Of a DNA stretch of 39,712 nt, positions 25,580 through 33,347 are shown in pieces. Every line of letters begins with the position of its first letter. Position 1 is the first letter of the stretch. The notes beneath the pieces were generated by a model. That model made no database searches. It had not been told where the DNA came from and saw nothing but the letters and a program-made list of their open reading frames with translations. Origin of the DNA: Bacteroidales bacterium (GTDB lineage: Bacteria > Bacteroidota > Bacteroidia > Bacteroidales > UBA932); assembly GCA_015060445.1 (NCBI GenBank), contig SUYL01000010.1, positions 1 through 39,712 on the forward strand. Direction: 5' to 3'. Both the position numbers and the translations under genes were made by a program.

Positions 25580-26647
25580 ATGATATATCAGGGTAAACAG
25601 AAAATTTGGAGTGATTATCAGAAGGATATTCCCGACGACCATTACTTTTATGTACGCAGTTGCATACGCCAGAATCTCTTTCCTGCCAGCGAGAAGACCT
25701 TCCTGGACATAACCCGCAACAAGTTGGGAAAGGATTTCTTTGAGACAGAGCACCACACAACTTGCGGAGGTATAGCATACCACTGTGATGCCATTCCACA
25801 GGAGACCTCAATGACCATAATTGCAAGGCAATTTGCCCTTATGCACAAATATGGTTATGAGAATTATGTATGTTCTTGCATCACATCTTTCGGATTGTAT
25901 ACAGAAACTCTTGAGACCTGGAGGGAGTTTCCTGAACTGGAGGCAAAAATAAGGGAAAACCTATGGAAAACCTGCAAACTGGAGTTCGCAAAGCCAAAAT
26001 ACCTTGCCCACGCCAGTGACATCATATACAAATACCGGAATCTTATTGCCGCTCAGGCAAAATACAAACTCATAAACAGACACACAGGACAACCTCTGAG
26101 GATTGTGGAGCATATAGGGTGTCACTACGGCAAGATGTTCCCGAGCAAAAGTGTAGGAGGAGCAGAATACCCATATGTACTTGCAGGAATGATTGAAGCC
26201 TGGGGAGGGGAAGTCATTGATTATCCCGAAAGGAGGCATTGCTGCGGATACGGTTTCCGCCAGTACCACGTAAGGAGCAACAGAGGCTATTCTCTGGCCA
26301 ATACCCACAAGAAATTTGAGAGTATGGAGCCTTACAAACCTGATATGATAATTACAAACTGCCCCGGCTGTCCTTATTTCCTTGACCGCTGGCAATATGT
26401 AATATCTGAGATGGAAGGGAAGACATATGGCGAGAACGGACACGGAATACCTGTATTTACATACGAAGAGGTTGCCGGACTGGTAATGGGATACAACCCA
26501 TGGGACCTTGGACTTCAGATGCATCAGGTGGGTCCGGAACCTGTATTGGACAAAATAGGGATACCATATGACCCTGATGCAAAATACAAGGGGGTAAACA
26601 ACAAGGATCTCGGAAGGCCCCAGTTGCCAAGTTGCGGATGCCTGTAG
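25580..26647 (+). CDS. HdrB-like subunit with one intact CCG site
   Basis: 355 residues. HdrB holds two CCG domains, each binding a noncubane [4Fe-4S] cluster that splits the disulfide in methanogens. The C-terminal domain is intact: C181, C221-C222 (HCCGYGF) and C261xxC264 (NCPGC). The N-terminal one is altered: C28, then TTCGG (one Cys of the CC pair missing, C62 present) and VCSC (98, 100) instead of CxxC. The end SCGCL adds two more Cys. So it may carry one standard cluster, and its substrate may differ from CoM-S-S-CoB, which is not expected in this organism. Confidence 0.86.
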   Translation: MIYQGKQKIWSDYQKDIPDDHYFYVRSCIRQNLFPASEKTFLDITRNKLGKDFFETEHHTTCGGIAYHCDAIPQETSMTIIARQFALMHKYGYENYVCSCITSFGLYTETLETWREFPELEAKIRENLWKTCKLEFAKPKYLAHASDIIYKYRNLIAAQAKYKLINRHTGQPLRIVEHIGCHYGKMFPSKSVGGAEYPYVLAGMIEAWGGEVIDYPERRHCCGYGFRQYHVRSNRGYSLANTHKKFESMEPYKPDMIITNCPGCPYFLDRWQYVISEMEGKTYGENGHGIPVFTYEEVAGLVMGYNPWDLGLQMHQVGPEPVLDKIGIPYDPDAKYKGVNNKDLGRPQLPSCGCL

Positions 26648-26677
26648 AAATAATTGTCGGGAAGAAAAAATGCAATT

Positions 26678-27694
26678 ATGAAAAATATAGTGATAATTGG
26701 AGGAGGTCCCAGCGGACTGGAAGCAAGTGCCCAGCTTCATAAAATGGGCTACAATGTTATTCTGGTGGAGAAATCACCGGTCTTGGGTGGGCATCTTGCC
26801 AAATGGGACCGTCTGTTCCCTCAAGGAATATCGGCCAAAGAAGTGCTTGAGAAGATGATTTCCCAGATTAATGGAGTAAAATATTTTGTTGAGGCAAATG
26901 TGCAGAGCATAAACCTGCTCGACAAATCATACAATGTAATACTGGACAACGGAATTACAGTTCTTGCAGATGCAGTGCTGTTTACCACCGGCTTTGAACT
27001 GTTCAAGGCCCAAAAGAAGGAGGAATACGGCTACGGAATCTATGAGAGGGTAATTACTAATGCAGACCTTGAAAACTGGTTCAGGACTAAAGATGACAGG
27101 CGAATTATAGAAAGCCCCAAAAGGATAGGGTTTGTACACTGCGTAGGCTCAAGGGATGAAAAGGCCGGCAACAGATACTGCTCAAAGGTATGCTGTGCAA
27201 CAGCGGTAAAGCAGGCCTGCGAGATAAAGCAGGAGTTCCCCGATGCCCAGGTGTATTGCTTCTATATGGACTTGAGGATGTTCGGCCGCGGATTTGAAGA
27301 CATGTATCTCTCTGCGCAAAAAGACTACGGTGTAAGATTCATCCGCGGAAGAGTTTCAGAGGTTGCAGAAAACATTGATAAAGAACTTGTTGTAAAGGCT
27401 GAAGACACCCTCAGCGGCAAACCTGTTAAAGTTACCCTGGACCTGCTGGTACTTATGTCGGGAATGCAGAACTGTGCTGATGCAGTAAAAGTTGCAGCAC
27501 AGATTGGTGTAGCAGGAAGGGAGAATGACGGCTTCTTTGAGACAAAAGATTCAATCTATTCTCTCCAGAACAGTACAAAACCGGGGGTATTCTTTGCCGG
27601 TGCATGTACAGGGCCCAAGACCCTCCCCGACTCTCTCCATGAGGCCAGGGCTGCAGCACTTGCAATACACAATTATCTCATAGATAAAAAATAA
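26678..27694 (+). CDS. HdrA-like FAD protein (short form)
   Basis: 338 residues. It opens with the FAD-binding motif IVIIGGGPSGLEAS and has the HdrA signature with four Cys: HCVGSRD (C155), YCSKVCC (C168, C172, C173). It ends GVFFAGACTGPKTLPDSLHEARAAA, the second FAD motif. It lacks the ferredoxin-like inserts of the 650-residue archaeal HdrA and is close in size to QmoA. A separate ferredoxin gene follows 11 nt later. ATG 26678 is chosen over the upstream TTG. It could bifurcate electrons or simply transfer them; the sequence does not decide. Confidence 0.87.
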   Translation: MKNIVIIGGGPSGLEASAQLHKMGYNVILVEKSPVLGGHLAKWDRLFPQGISAKEVLEKMISQINGVKYFVEANVQSINLLDKSYNVILDNGITVLADAVLFTTGFELFKAQKKEEYGYGIYERVITNADLENWFRTKDDRRIIESPKRIGFVHCVGSRDEKAGNRYCSKVCCATAVKQACEIKQEFPDAQVYCFYMDLRMFGRGFEDMYLSAQKDYGVRFIRGRVSEVAENIDKELVVKAEDTLSGKPVKVTLDLLVLMSGMQNCADAVKVAAQIGVAGRENDGFFETKDSIYSLQNSTKPGVFFAGACTGPKTLPDSLHEARAAALAIHNYLIDKK

Positions 27695-27705
27695 AGGGAA
27701 CAGAG

Positions 27706-28026
27706 ATGGGAAAATTCGGATTCACCCTCAATCCAAGTTCCAGAATAGACCTGGACAAGGTTGACAGGGAAAAATTCAACAAACTGGTGGAAATAGAACC
27801 TGATGTACTCAAATGTATGGCTTGTGGAAGTTGTACAGCAAGTTGTACTGCCGGAAAGTTTGTAAAGACCAGCATGCGGAGCGCCATACTTGCCCTGCAG
27901 AACGGTAAGGAGGAAGATGCAAAAGAGTTCCTCAAGGGGTGCCTGTTGTGCGGAAAATGCACAATGGTATGTCCAAGGGCAATAAATACCAGACACCTTA
28001 TTTTGTCAATCCTAAAGATTTATTGA
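27706..28026 (+). CDS. Small dicluster ferredoxin-like subunit (second HdrC-like)
   Basis: 106 residues with two [4Fe-4S] motifs, CMACGSCTASC and CLLCGKCTMVCP, and little else. It resembles the HdrC core. It lies between the HdrA-like and membrane subunits (1-nt gap to the next ATG), so it probably wires the soluble HdrABC part to the membrane part. Confidence 0.85.
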   Translation: MGKFGFTLNPSSRIDLDKVDREKFNKLVEIEPDVLKCMACGSCTASCTAGKFVKTSMRSAILALQNGKEEDAKEFLKGCLLCGKCTMVCPRAINTRHLILSILKIY

Positions 28027-28027
28027 G

Positions 28028-29848
28028 ATGAGAGAGAGAATAGCAGGCGGATATGATGATTTTGTAATTCCTTTTATGATAGGAATGTGCTTCATCTTTA
28101 TATATCTGACAATAGCACTGATAAGACTTTTTACACATATACCGCCAAAAGACAGGATCAGATTCTTTAAATCGCTGGTAAACCCTGCCATAATGTTAAA
28201 AAATGCCAGAGATATCCTCTGCGACTGCCTTCTGCATATAAAGATATTCAAAAGGAACCTTCTGTTGGGCTATATGCATGCCAGCATTGCCTTTGGATGG
28301 TTCATGCTTATCCTTATAGGACACATAGAGGTAGCCCTTTATGTTCCCCAAAGGAACGGAGTCCTCTACTACCCTGTATTTTTCAGGTATTTTGTAAAAT
28401 TTGAAGGGGAAACCACCCTCAAGGGGTCATTCTTCTTCTTCCTCATGGATTTCTTCCTCCTTATGGTACTTACCGGAGTGGGGCTTGCCATGTACAAGAG
28501 GTTCCGCTCAAGGGCCCTTGGAATGAGGAGGACCACCAAACCATGTTTTGCAGACAGGGTTGCATTGGCATGCCTTTGGAGCATATTTCCTCTAAGACTC
28601 CTCGCAGAGAGTTTTACTGCAGGAATTGCCGGAGGAAGTTTCCTTACCAAACCTATGTACTGGCTCTTCAACAACTTCCTGAGCAATGACATGCACATCC
28701 TCCCTACCTGGTGGGCATACTCAACTGCCATAGGACTGTTCATGCTGGCACTGCCGTTCAGCAGATATATGCACATCCCTACAGAGGCATTCCTCATCCT
28801 GCTGCGCAATGCCGGGCTCAAAGTTACCAAGCCCCGGAAAGGATTTGCAGAGGCGGAAATCTACTCCTGCTCAAGTTGCGGAATATGTATAGATGCCTGC
28901 CCAATGAACATACAGAAAAAGAACCTTCCGTTCTCTTCCGTATATTTCATGAGGTTCCTCCGCAGGAACAACATCAAAAAGATGAACCAGATTGCAGACA
29001 AATGCCTCATGTGCGGCAAATGCGTGGCACTGTGCCCCGTAGGGGTTGAATCGTGCGGCATAAAGAGGGCACAGAGGGCAACTGTATACAATGACGTGAA
29101 ACATGACTACACATATCTGCACCAGGCACATCATACTCCCGACAACACCTCGTCGGGAGACAACGGCAAGGTACTCTATTTTGCAGGGTGCATGACACAC
29201 CTTACCCCTTCCATAATAAAGAACCTCACAGGAATCTTTGAATTGTCGGGAACAGAGTATGTATTCGCCGACAAGGATGGCGGGGTATGCTGCGGAAGAC
29301 CATTGATTCTCGCCGGAAGGGAAGATGCTGCAAAAGAGGTAATTGCCCGCAACTCACAGATGATACAGGAGAGCGGTTGCAGGAAGGTGGTCCTCTCCTG
29401 CCCTATCTGCCTTAAAGTGCTTAAGGAGGAGTACAATCTGAAGGGGATTGAACTGCTCCATCATACCCAATTCATAAATTCACTTATTGAGGAGGGAAAA
29501 ATTAAAGTAAAGAGAGGTAATGAGAGCCTCGTTTACCACAACCCTTGCGAACTTGGGCGCGGATGCGGAATTTATAAGGAGCCGCTGAATGTGCTGCAGC
29601 AGTTGGGAGAACTGAAAAAGGCTGAAAAAGAGGGTAAAGAGAGTATATGCTGCGGTGGCAGCCTTGGTAGCCTCACCCTCAGTTACGAAGACAGGGGCAA
29701 AATTACCCAGGGGTCACTGGATGCCCTTACCGTAAATAATCCCGACAAGATAGTTACAGCATGTCCTCTGTGCCTGAAAACATTTGCCGACAAAAGCGAC
29801 AGGCCGGTTGTTGACATAGCCCAAATAGTAAACGAAAACATTTGTTAA
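28028..29848 (+). CDS. Membrane HdrE-HdrD fusion (DsrM/DsrK-like)
   Basis: 606 residues. The N-terminal 260 residues hold about five membrane segments with His residues placed as in HdrE/NarI cytochrome b subunits (MHASIAFGW, LIGHIEV, SRYMHIPTEAF). Next are two [4Fe-4S] motifs (CSSCGICIDACP 281-292; CLMCGKCVALCP 326-337) and two complete CCG domains: C388, C421-C422, C458xxC461; and C507, C541-C542, C579xxC582. So one chain does the work of HdrE and HdrD, or DsrM and DsrK. It would link a cytoplasmic disulfide or thiol reaction to heme and menaquinone in the inner membrane. It is the last gene of the operon. Confidence 0.87.
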   Translation: MRERIAGGYDDFVIPFMIGMCFIFIYLTIALIRLFTHIPPKDRIRFFKSLVNPAIMLKNARDILCDCLLHIKIFKRNLLLGYMHASIAFGWFMLILIGHIEVALYVPQRNGVLYYPVFFRYFVKFEGETTLKGSFFFFLMDFFLLMVLTGVGLAMYKRFRSRALGMRRTTKPCFADRVALACLWSIFPLRLLAESFTAGIAGGSFLTKPMYWLFNNFLSNDMHILPTWWAYSTAIGLFMLALPFSRYMHIPTEAFLILLRNAGLKVTKPRKGFAEAEIYSCSSCGICIDACPMNIQKKNLPFSSVYFMRFLRRNNIKKMNQIADKCLMCGKCVALCPVGVESCGIKRAQRATVYNDVKHDYTYLHQAHHTPDNTSSGDNGKVLYFAGCMTHLTPSIIKNLTGIFELSGTEYVFADKDGGVCCGRPLILAGREDAAKEVIARNSQMIQESGCRKVVLSCPICLKVLKEEYNLKGIELLHHTQFINSLIEEGKIKVKRGNESLVYHNPCELGRGCGIYKEPLNVLQQLGELKKAEKEGKESICCGGSLGSLTLSYEDRGKITQGSLDALTVNNPDKIVTACPLCLKTFADKSDRPVVDIAQIVNENIC

Positions 29849-29872
29849 CCAAAGCAAAATAGAGTACTTTTG
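29841..29872 (+). promoter_or_regulatory. Promoter of the cysteate synthase-like gene
   Basis: TTTG 29841-29844, a 20-nt spacer and TACTTTTG 29865-29872. The -33 box overlaps the last codons of the preceding gene. Confidence 0.7.
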
Positions 29873-29891
29873 CACACCAAAAATTTCAACA

Positions 29892-31178
29892 ATGGAGATA
29901 AAACCCACTTCTTACAAACTGGAAAACTGCGCTACCGGACGCCAGTTCAATGATGAAGGATGGATGCTCGCAGATTCTGAGCACAAAGATCCTGCACTAG
30001 TCAGAGCAATATATGAGAAAAAACAGATAGAGTTCAAGGATAACTCATACGGACTATACAAGTTTGCAGACTGGATGCCTGTTTCACGTATGCTTGAGGG
30101 GTCATGTGCCCCTGTAACATATAAAAGTGAGGCATTGGCAAAAGAACTTGGTCTGGAGAACCTCTACATCACCTTCAGCGGATGGTGGCCAGAGAAGGGT
30201 GCCCAGATGCCAACCTGCTCATTCAAGGAGACTGAGGCATACTCTGTATGTGCAAGACTTCCAAAAGAGAATGACAGAATACTTGTAGTTGCATCTGCAG
30301 GAAACACAGCAAGGGCATTTGCACAGGTATGTTCAAACAACAACATTCCTATTGTAATTGCAATCCCTTACGACAACCTCAATGCCCTATGGTTCCGTGA
30401 GCCACTGAATGACTGTGTAAAAATCATCTGCACCCCTACCGGAACAGACTACTTTGATGCCATAGCCCTTGCTGCAAAACTCAACGGCAGCAAACGCTAT
30501 ATGGAAGAAGGCGGTGCAAAGAACGTTGCCCGCAGAGACGGAATGGCAACAACAGTACTCTCTGCAGCACAGGTAATAGGCCGTATTCCCGACAGTTACT
30601 TCCAGGCAGTAGGAAGCGGTACAGGCACCATTGCAGCATATGAGAGCAACCTGAGGCTCCTTGAGGACGGCCGCTTTGGAAGCCACCTTATGAAACTCAT
30701 CCCTTCACAGAACATACCATTTGTACCGATGTACGATGCATTCAAGGCCGACAGCCGCGCACTGCTCCCGTTTGATGAAGATGAGGCCCGCGTAAAGGCA
30801 CTTGAAATAAACGCAAAAGTACTCTCCAACCGCAAACCGCCATATGGCATAGTTGGAGGCTTGTATGATGTGCTCAAGGCTACAAAAGGTGATATGGAGA
30901 TTGTAACCAATGAAGAACTCGCAGCAGCATGCGACCTGTTTGAGAAACTTGAAGGGTGTGATATCAACCCGGCAGCAGGGGTTGCCGTTGAGAGTCTGCG
31001 CAAAGCCATTGCAAGCGGCAAAGTGAAGAAAGAGGAGGTAATAATGCTGAACATAACAGGTGGCGGCGAAAAACGCTTCAAGGCCGAGCACAAATGGATT
31101 TCCATTGAGCCTCACCTTGTAATGGACGCATCTACCCCGGCAGAAGAGGTAATTGCAGCAGTAGACAAACTATTCTAA
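29892..31178 (+). CDS. Cysteate synthase-like PLP enzyme (threonine synthase family)
   Basis: 428 residues, fold-type II. The PLP lysine is K112 in TCSFKETEA, the phosphate loop is AVGSGTGTIAA, and SAGNTARAFAQVC is the substrate loop. Several stretches (GLYKFADWMPVSRMLEG, SGWWPEKGAQMPTCSFKE, EGGAKNVARRDGM) are those I associate with archaeal cysteate synthase, not with true ThrC. That enzyme makes L-cysteate from phosphoserine and sulfite. In Bacteroidetes, cysteate feeds sulfonolipids. A sulfate-type transporter follows 45 nt later, which agrees. A threonine synthase role is the alternative. Confidence 0.8.
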   Translation: MEIKPTSYKLENCATGRQFNDEGWMLADSEHKDPALVRAIYEKKQIEFKDNSYGLYKFADWMPVSRMLEGSCAPVTYKSEALAKELGLENLYITFSGWWPEKGAQMPTCSFKETEAYSVCARLPKENDRILVVASAGNTARAFAQVCSNNNIPIVIAIPYDNLNALWFREPLNDCVKIICTPTGTDYFDAIALAAKLNGSKRYMEEGGAKNVARRDGMATTVLSAAQVIGRIPDSYFQAVGSGTGTIAAYESNLRLLEDGRFGSHLMKLIPSQNIPFVPMYDAFKADSRALLPFDEDEARVKALEINAKVLSNRKPPYGIVGGLYDVLKATKGDMEIVTNEELAAACDLFEKLEGCDINPAAGVAVESLRKAIASGKVKKEEVIMLNITGGGEKRFKAEHKWISIEPHLVMDASTPAEEVIAAVDKLF

Positions 31179-31223
31179 CCAGATCTAACCAATAACAAAA
31201 AATAACAACTAACTTGAACTGAA

Positions 31224-32936
31224 ATGAGCTTTAAATTTTATGAGGTATTCCAGCCAAAACTATTTGAGCTGTTCAAAAAAGGGAACTACAACAAGCAGAC
31301 ATTCACTGCCGACCTCATTGCAGGTATAATTGTAGGTATAATTGCCCTTCCGCTTGCAATTGCATTCGGTATTGCCAGCGGTGTCTCTCCACAACAGGGA
31401 CTTATAACTGCCGTTGTTGCAGGTTTCCTTGTATCATTCTTTGGAGGATCACACTTCCTCATTGGAGGACCTACCGGAGCATTCATCGTTATTGTTTACG
31501 GAATCGTAGCACAATACGGCATATCCGGACTTATCGTTGCCACAGTGTTGGCAGGTATAATCCTTGTGCTGATGGGTGTATTCAAACTTGGAAGCATAAT
31601 CAAATTCATCCCTTACCCTATTGTTGTGGGCTTCACCAGCGGTATTGCGGTAGTAATCTTCTCAACACAGGTAAAGGACTTCCTGGGACTTACAATTGAT
31701 AACCTCCCAAGCGAATTCATACCTCAATGGAGTGCTTACTTTGCACACCTTACCACATTCAAGTTGCACGAGTTCCTGTTGAGTCTCGGATGCCTCCTTG
31801 TAATCATCTTCTGGCCTAAAGTAACCAACAAGGTACCAGGCTCACTGATTGCAATCATCCTGGGAACAGCAGCCTCTATCCTACTTACAAAATTTGGAGT
31901 GGCAGAGTTCGCAACTATCGGGAGCAAATTCCCTGAATTGGCAAACGGCATAGAGGTGCCAAAACCTGTAGTGCCGCACATCACCTGGGATACAGTACAG
32001 AACATGTTCCAGCCAGCATTCACAATTGCCCTCCTTTGCGCAATTGAGTCATTGCTTGCAGCAATGGTGGCAGACGGTGTAACAGGCAAAAGGCACAACT
32101 CAAACACTGAACTTATTGGCCAGGGTATAGCAAACATCATCACCCCATTCTTTGGCGGTATCCCTGCAACCGGAGCATTGGCAAGAACAATGGCAAACAT
32201 CAACAACGGCGGAAAATCCCCTGTTGCCGGCCTTGTACATGCAGTAGTACTGCTCCTCATCTTCCTATTCCTCATGCCGTACGCAGTATATATTCCACTT
32301 GGTTGCCTTGCAGCAATCCTTGTAATGGTAGCATACAACATGAGTGAATGGAGAACCTTCAAATATCTGCTCAAAGGAAACAAGACAGACGTATCGGTAC
32401 TCCTTATCACCTTCTTCCTCACTGTAATCATTGACCTTACAGTAGCAATTGAGGTAGGACTTGTACTTGCAATCATCCTGTTTGTAAAACGTATCTCTGA
32501 AACCTCATCAATTAAAGTACTTGAGGGAGATACAGTGCCTGGAACAGAAAACGATGAAAAGGCAATGCTTGCAGACACCGAACACCTGGATGTTGCCCCT
32601 GCAGTAGAGATATATGAGATTGACGGACCTTTCTTCTTCGGACTTGCCAGCAAACTTGATGAAATAGACCGCGACCTGCGCAAACAGGGCATAAAAGTGC
32701 GTATCATCCGTATGAGAAAGGTACCGTTCATGGACTCAACAGGATTGAACAACTTGAGGAGCCTTTGGAAACGCTCACAGAAAGAGAACGTACAGATAAT
32801 CCTCAGCGGTGTAAACGACAATGTCCTTGCATACCTCAATAAAGTGGGATTTGCACAAGAACTTGGCAAAGAATACATCTTCCCTCACATCATCCCTGCC
32901 GTAGCCAAGGCAAATGAACTGAGCGAAAAGAAATAA
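31224..32936 (+). CDS. SulP-family anion transporter with STAS domain
   Basis: 570 residues. It has about 12-14 membrane segments (LIAGIIVGIIALPLAIAFGIASGV; GGPTGAFIVIV; IPYPIVVGFTSGIAVVIF; GGIPATGALART) and a C-terminal STAS domain (about 440-565) with MDSTGLNNL. The family moves sulfate, bicarbonate or other anions. The adjacent cysteate synthase-like gene favours sulfate, but bicarbonate or fumarate uptake cannot be excluded. A strong terminator follows. Confidence 0.9.
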   Translation: MSFKFYEVFQPKLFELFKKGNYNKQTFTADLIAGIIVGIIALPLAIAFGIASGVSPQQGLITAVVAGFLVSFFGGSHFLIGGPTGAFIVIVYGIVAQYGISGLIVATVLAGIILVLMGVFKLGSIIKFIPYPIVVGFTSGIAVVIFSTQVKDFLGLTIDNLPSEFIPQWSAYFAHLTTFKLHEFLLSLGCLLVIIFWPKVTNKVPGSLIAIILGTAASILLTKFGVAEFATIGSKFPELANGIEVPKPVVPHITWDTVQNMFQPAFTIALLCAIESLLAAMVADGVTGKRHNSNTELIGQGIANIITPFFGGIPATGALARTMANINNGGKSPVAGLVHAVVLLLIFLFLMPYAVYIPLGCLAAILVMVAYNMSEWRTFKYLLKGNKTDVSVLLITFFLTVIIDLTVAIEVGLVLAIILFVKRISETSSIKVLEGDTVPGTENDEKAMLADTEHLDVAPAVEIYEIDGPFFFGLASKLDEIDRDLRKQGIKVRIIRMRKVPFMDSTGLNNLRSLWKRSQKENVQIILSGVNDNVLAYLNKVGFAQELGKEYIFPHIIPAVAKANELSEKK

Positions 32937-32998
32937 TCCCACGCCTATCGGGAATACCATTCGGGAATATCACCCGGTTCTCCCGACAAAAAATGCAG

Positions 32999-33032
32999 AC
33001 GCCCCTCTCCCTCCCCGGAAAGGGGCGTTTTT
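32999..33032 (+). terminator. sulP terminator
   Basis: Stem ACGCCCCT (32999-33006) / AGGGGCGT (33021-33028), then TTTTT. Confidence 0.85.
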
Positions 33033-33290
33033 GTGGAGAAAAGTGTCTCTTTTGCGCCCGGAAGGCATTCCCTCGGCGCCCAGATGGCATTTCCTCCCCG
33101 AAACTGCCGCCAGATGGAGACAAAGTACTCTCCGGGATGCAGTTTCTCCCGGGAAGATACCTCTTTCGGGGACAAAAGTATCCTCTTCGGCGCATGCGTG
33201 GCAATTCATCCCGGAAACCGCCACCATTCGGGGACAAAGGACCCTCCGGAGTATGGTTTCTCCCGAAAAGACACCTTATTCGGGGACAAC
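33033..33290. repeat. GC-rich degenerate tandem repeat (about 114-bp period)
   Basis: The box TTCGGGGACAA recurs at 33165, 33227 and 33279, with weaker equivalents near 33113 and 33050. The spacing alternates at about 62 and 52 bp, so about 2.3 units of 114 bp are present. Other shared pieces are GTTTCTCCCG (before 33160 and before 33265) and CTTCGGCGC / CCTCGGCGC. The stretch is richer in G+C than its surroundings and open in several frames on both strands; it does not look like protein. No further function is seen between the terminator and the uraA start. Confidence 0.7.
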
Positions 33291-33307
33291 TTGTCATTTA
33301 TAATTCC

Positions 33308-33315
33308 TATCTTTG
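33308..33315 (+). promoter_or_regulatory. -7 box of uraA-upp
   Basis: TATCTTTG, 32 nt before ATG 33348; the -33 element is unclear because the repeat ends there. Confidence 0.5.
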
Positions 33316-33347
33316 TAAAAACACTAACCCTTCAACTTAATTCAGTT

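Noticed and set aside
24878-29848. Evidence of methanogenesis from Hdr genes
   Set aside because: HdrABC/DE relatives occur in many non-methanogens, and no methanogenesis gene is present; all other genes are Bacteroidetes-like.
33033-33290. CRISPR array
   Set aside because: The units are degenerate, the half-units alternate 62/52 bp, and there are no identical short repeats with unique spacers and no cas genes.
33033-33347. 105-codon in-frame extension of uraA through the repeat
   Set aside because: The extension encodes the tandem repeat, contains the promoter box, and no uracil permease has such a front. Several other frames are open there too.
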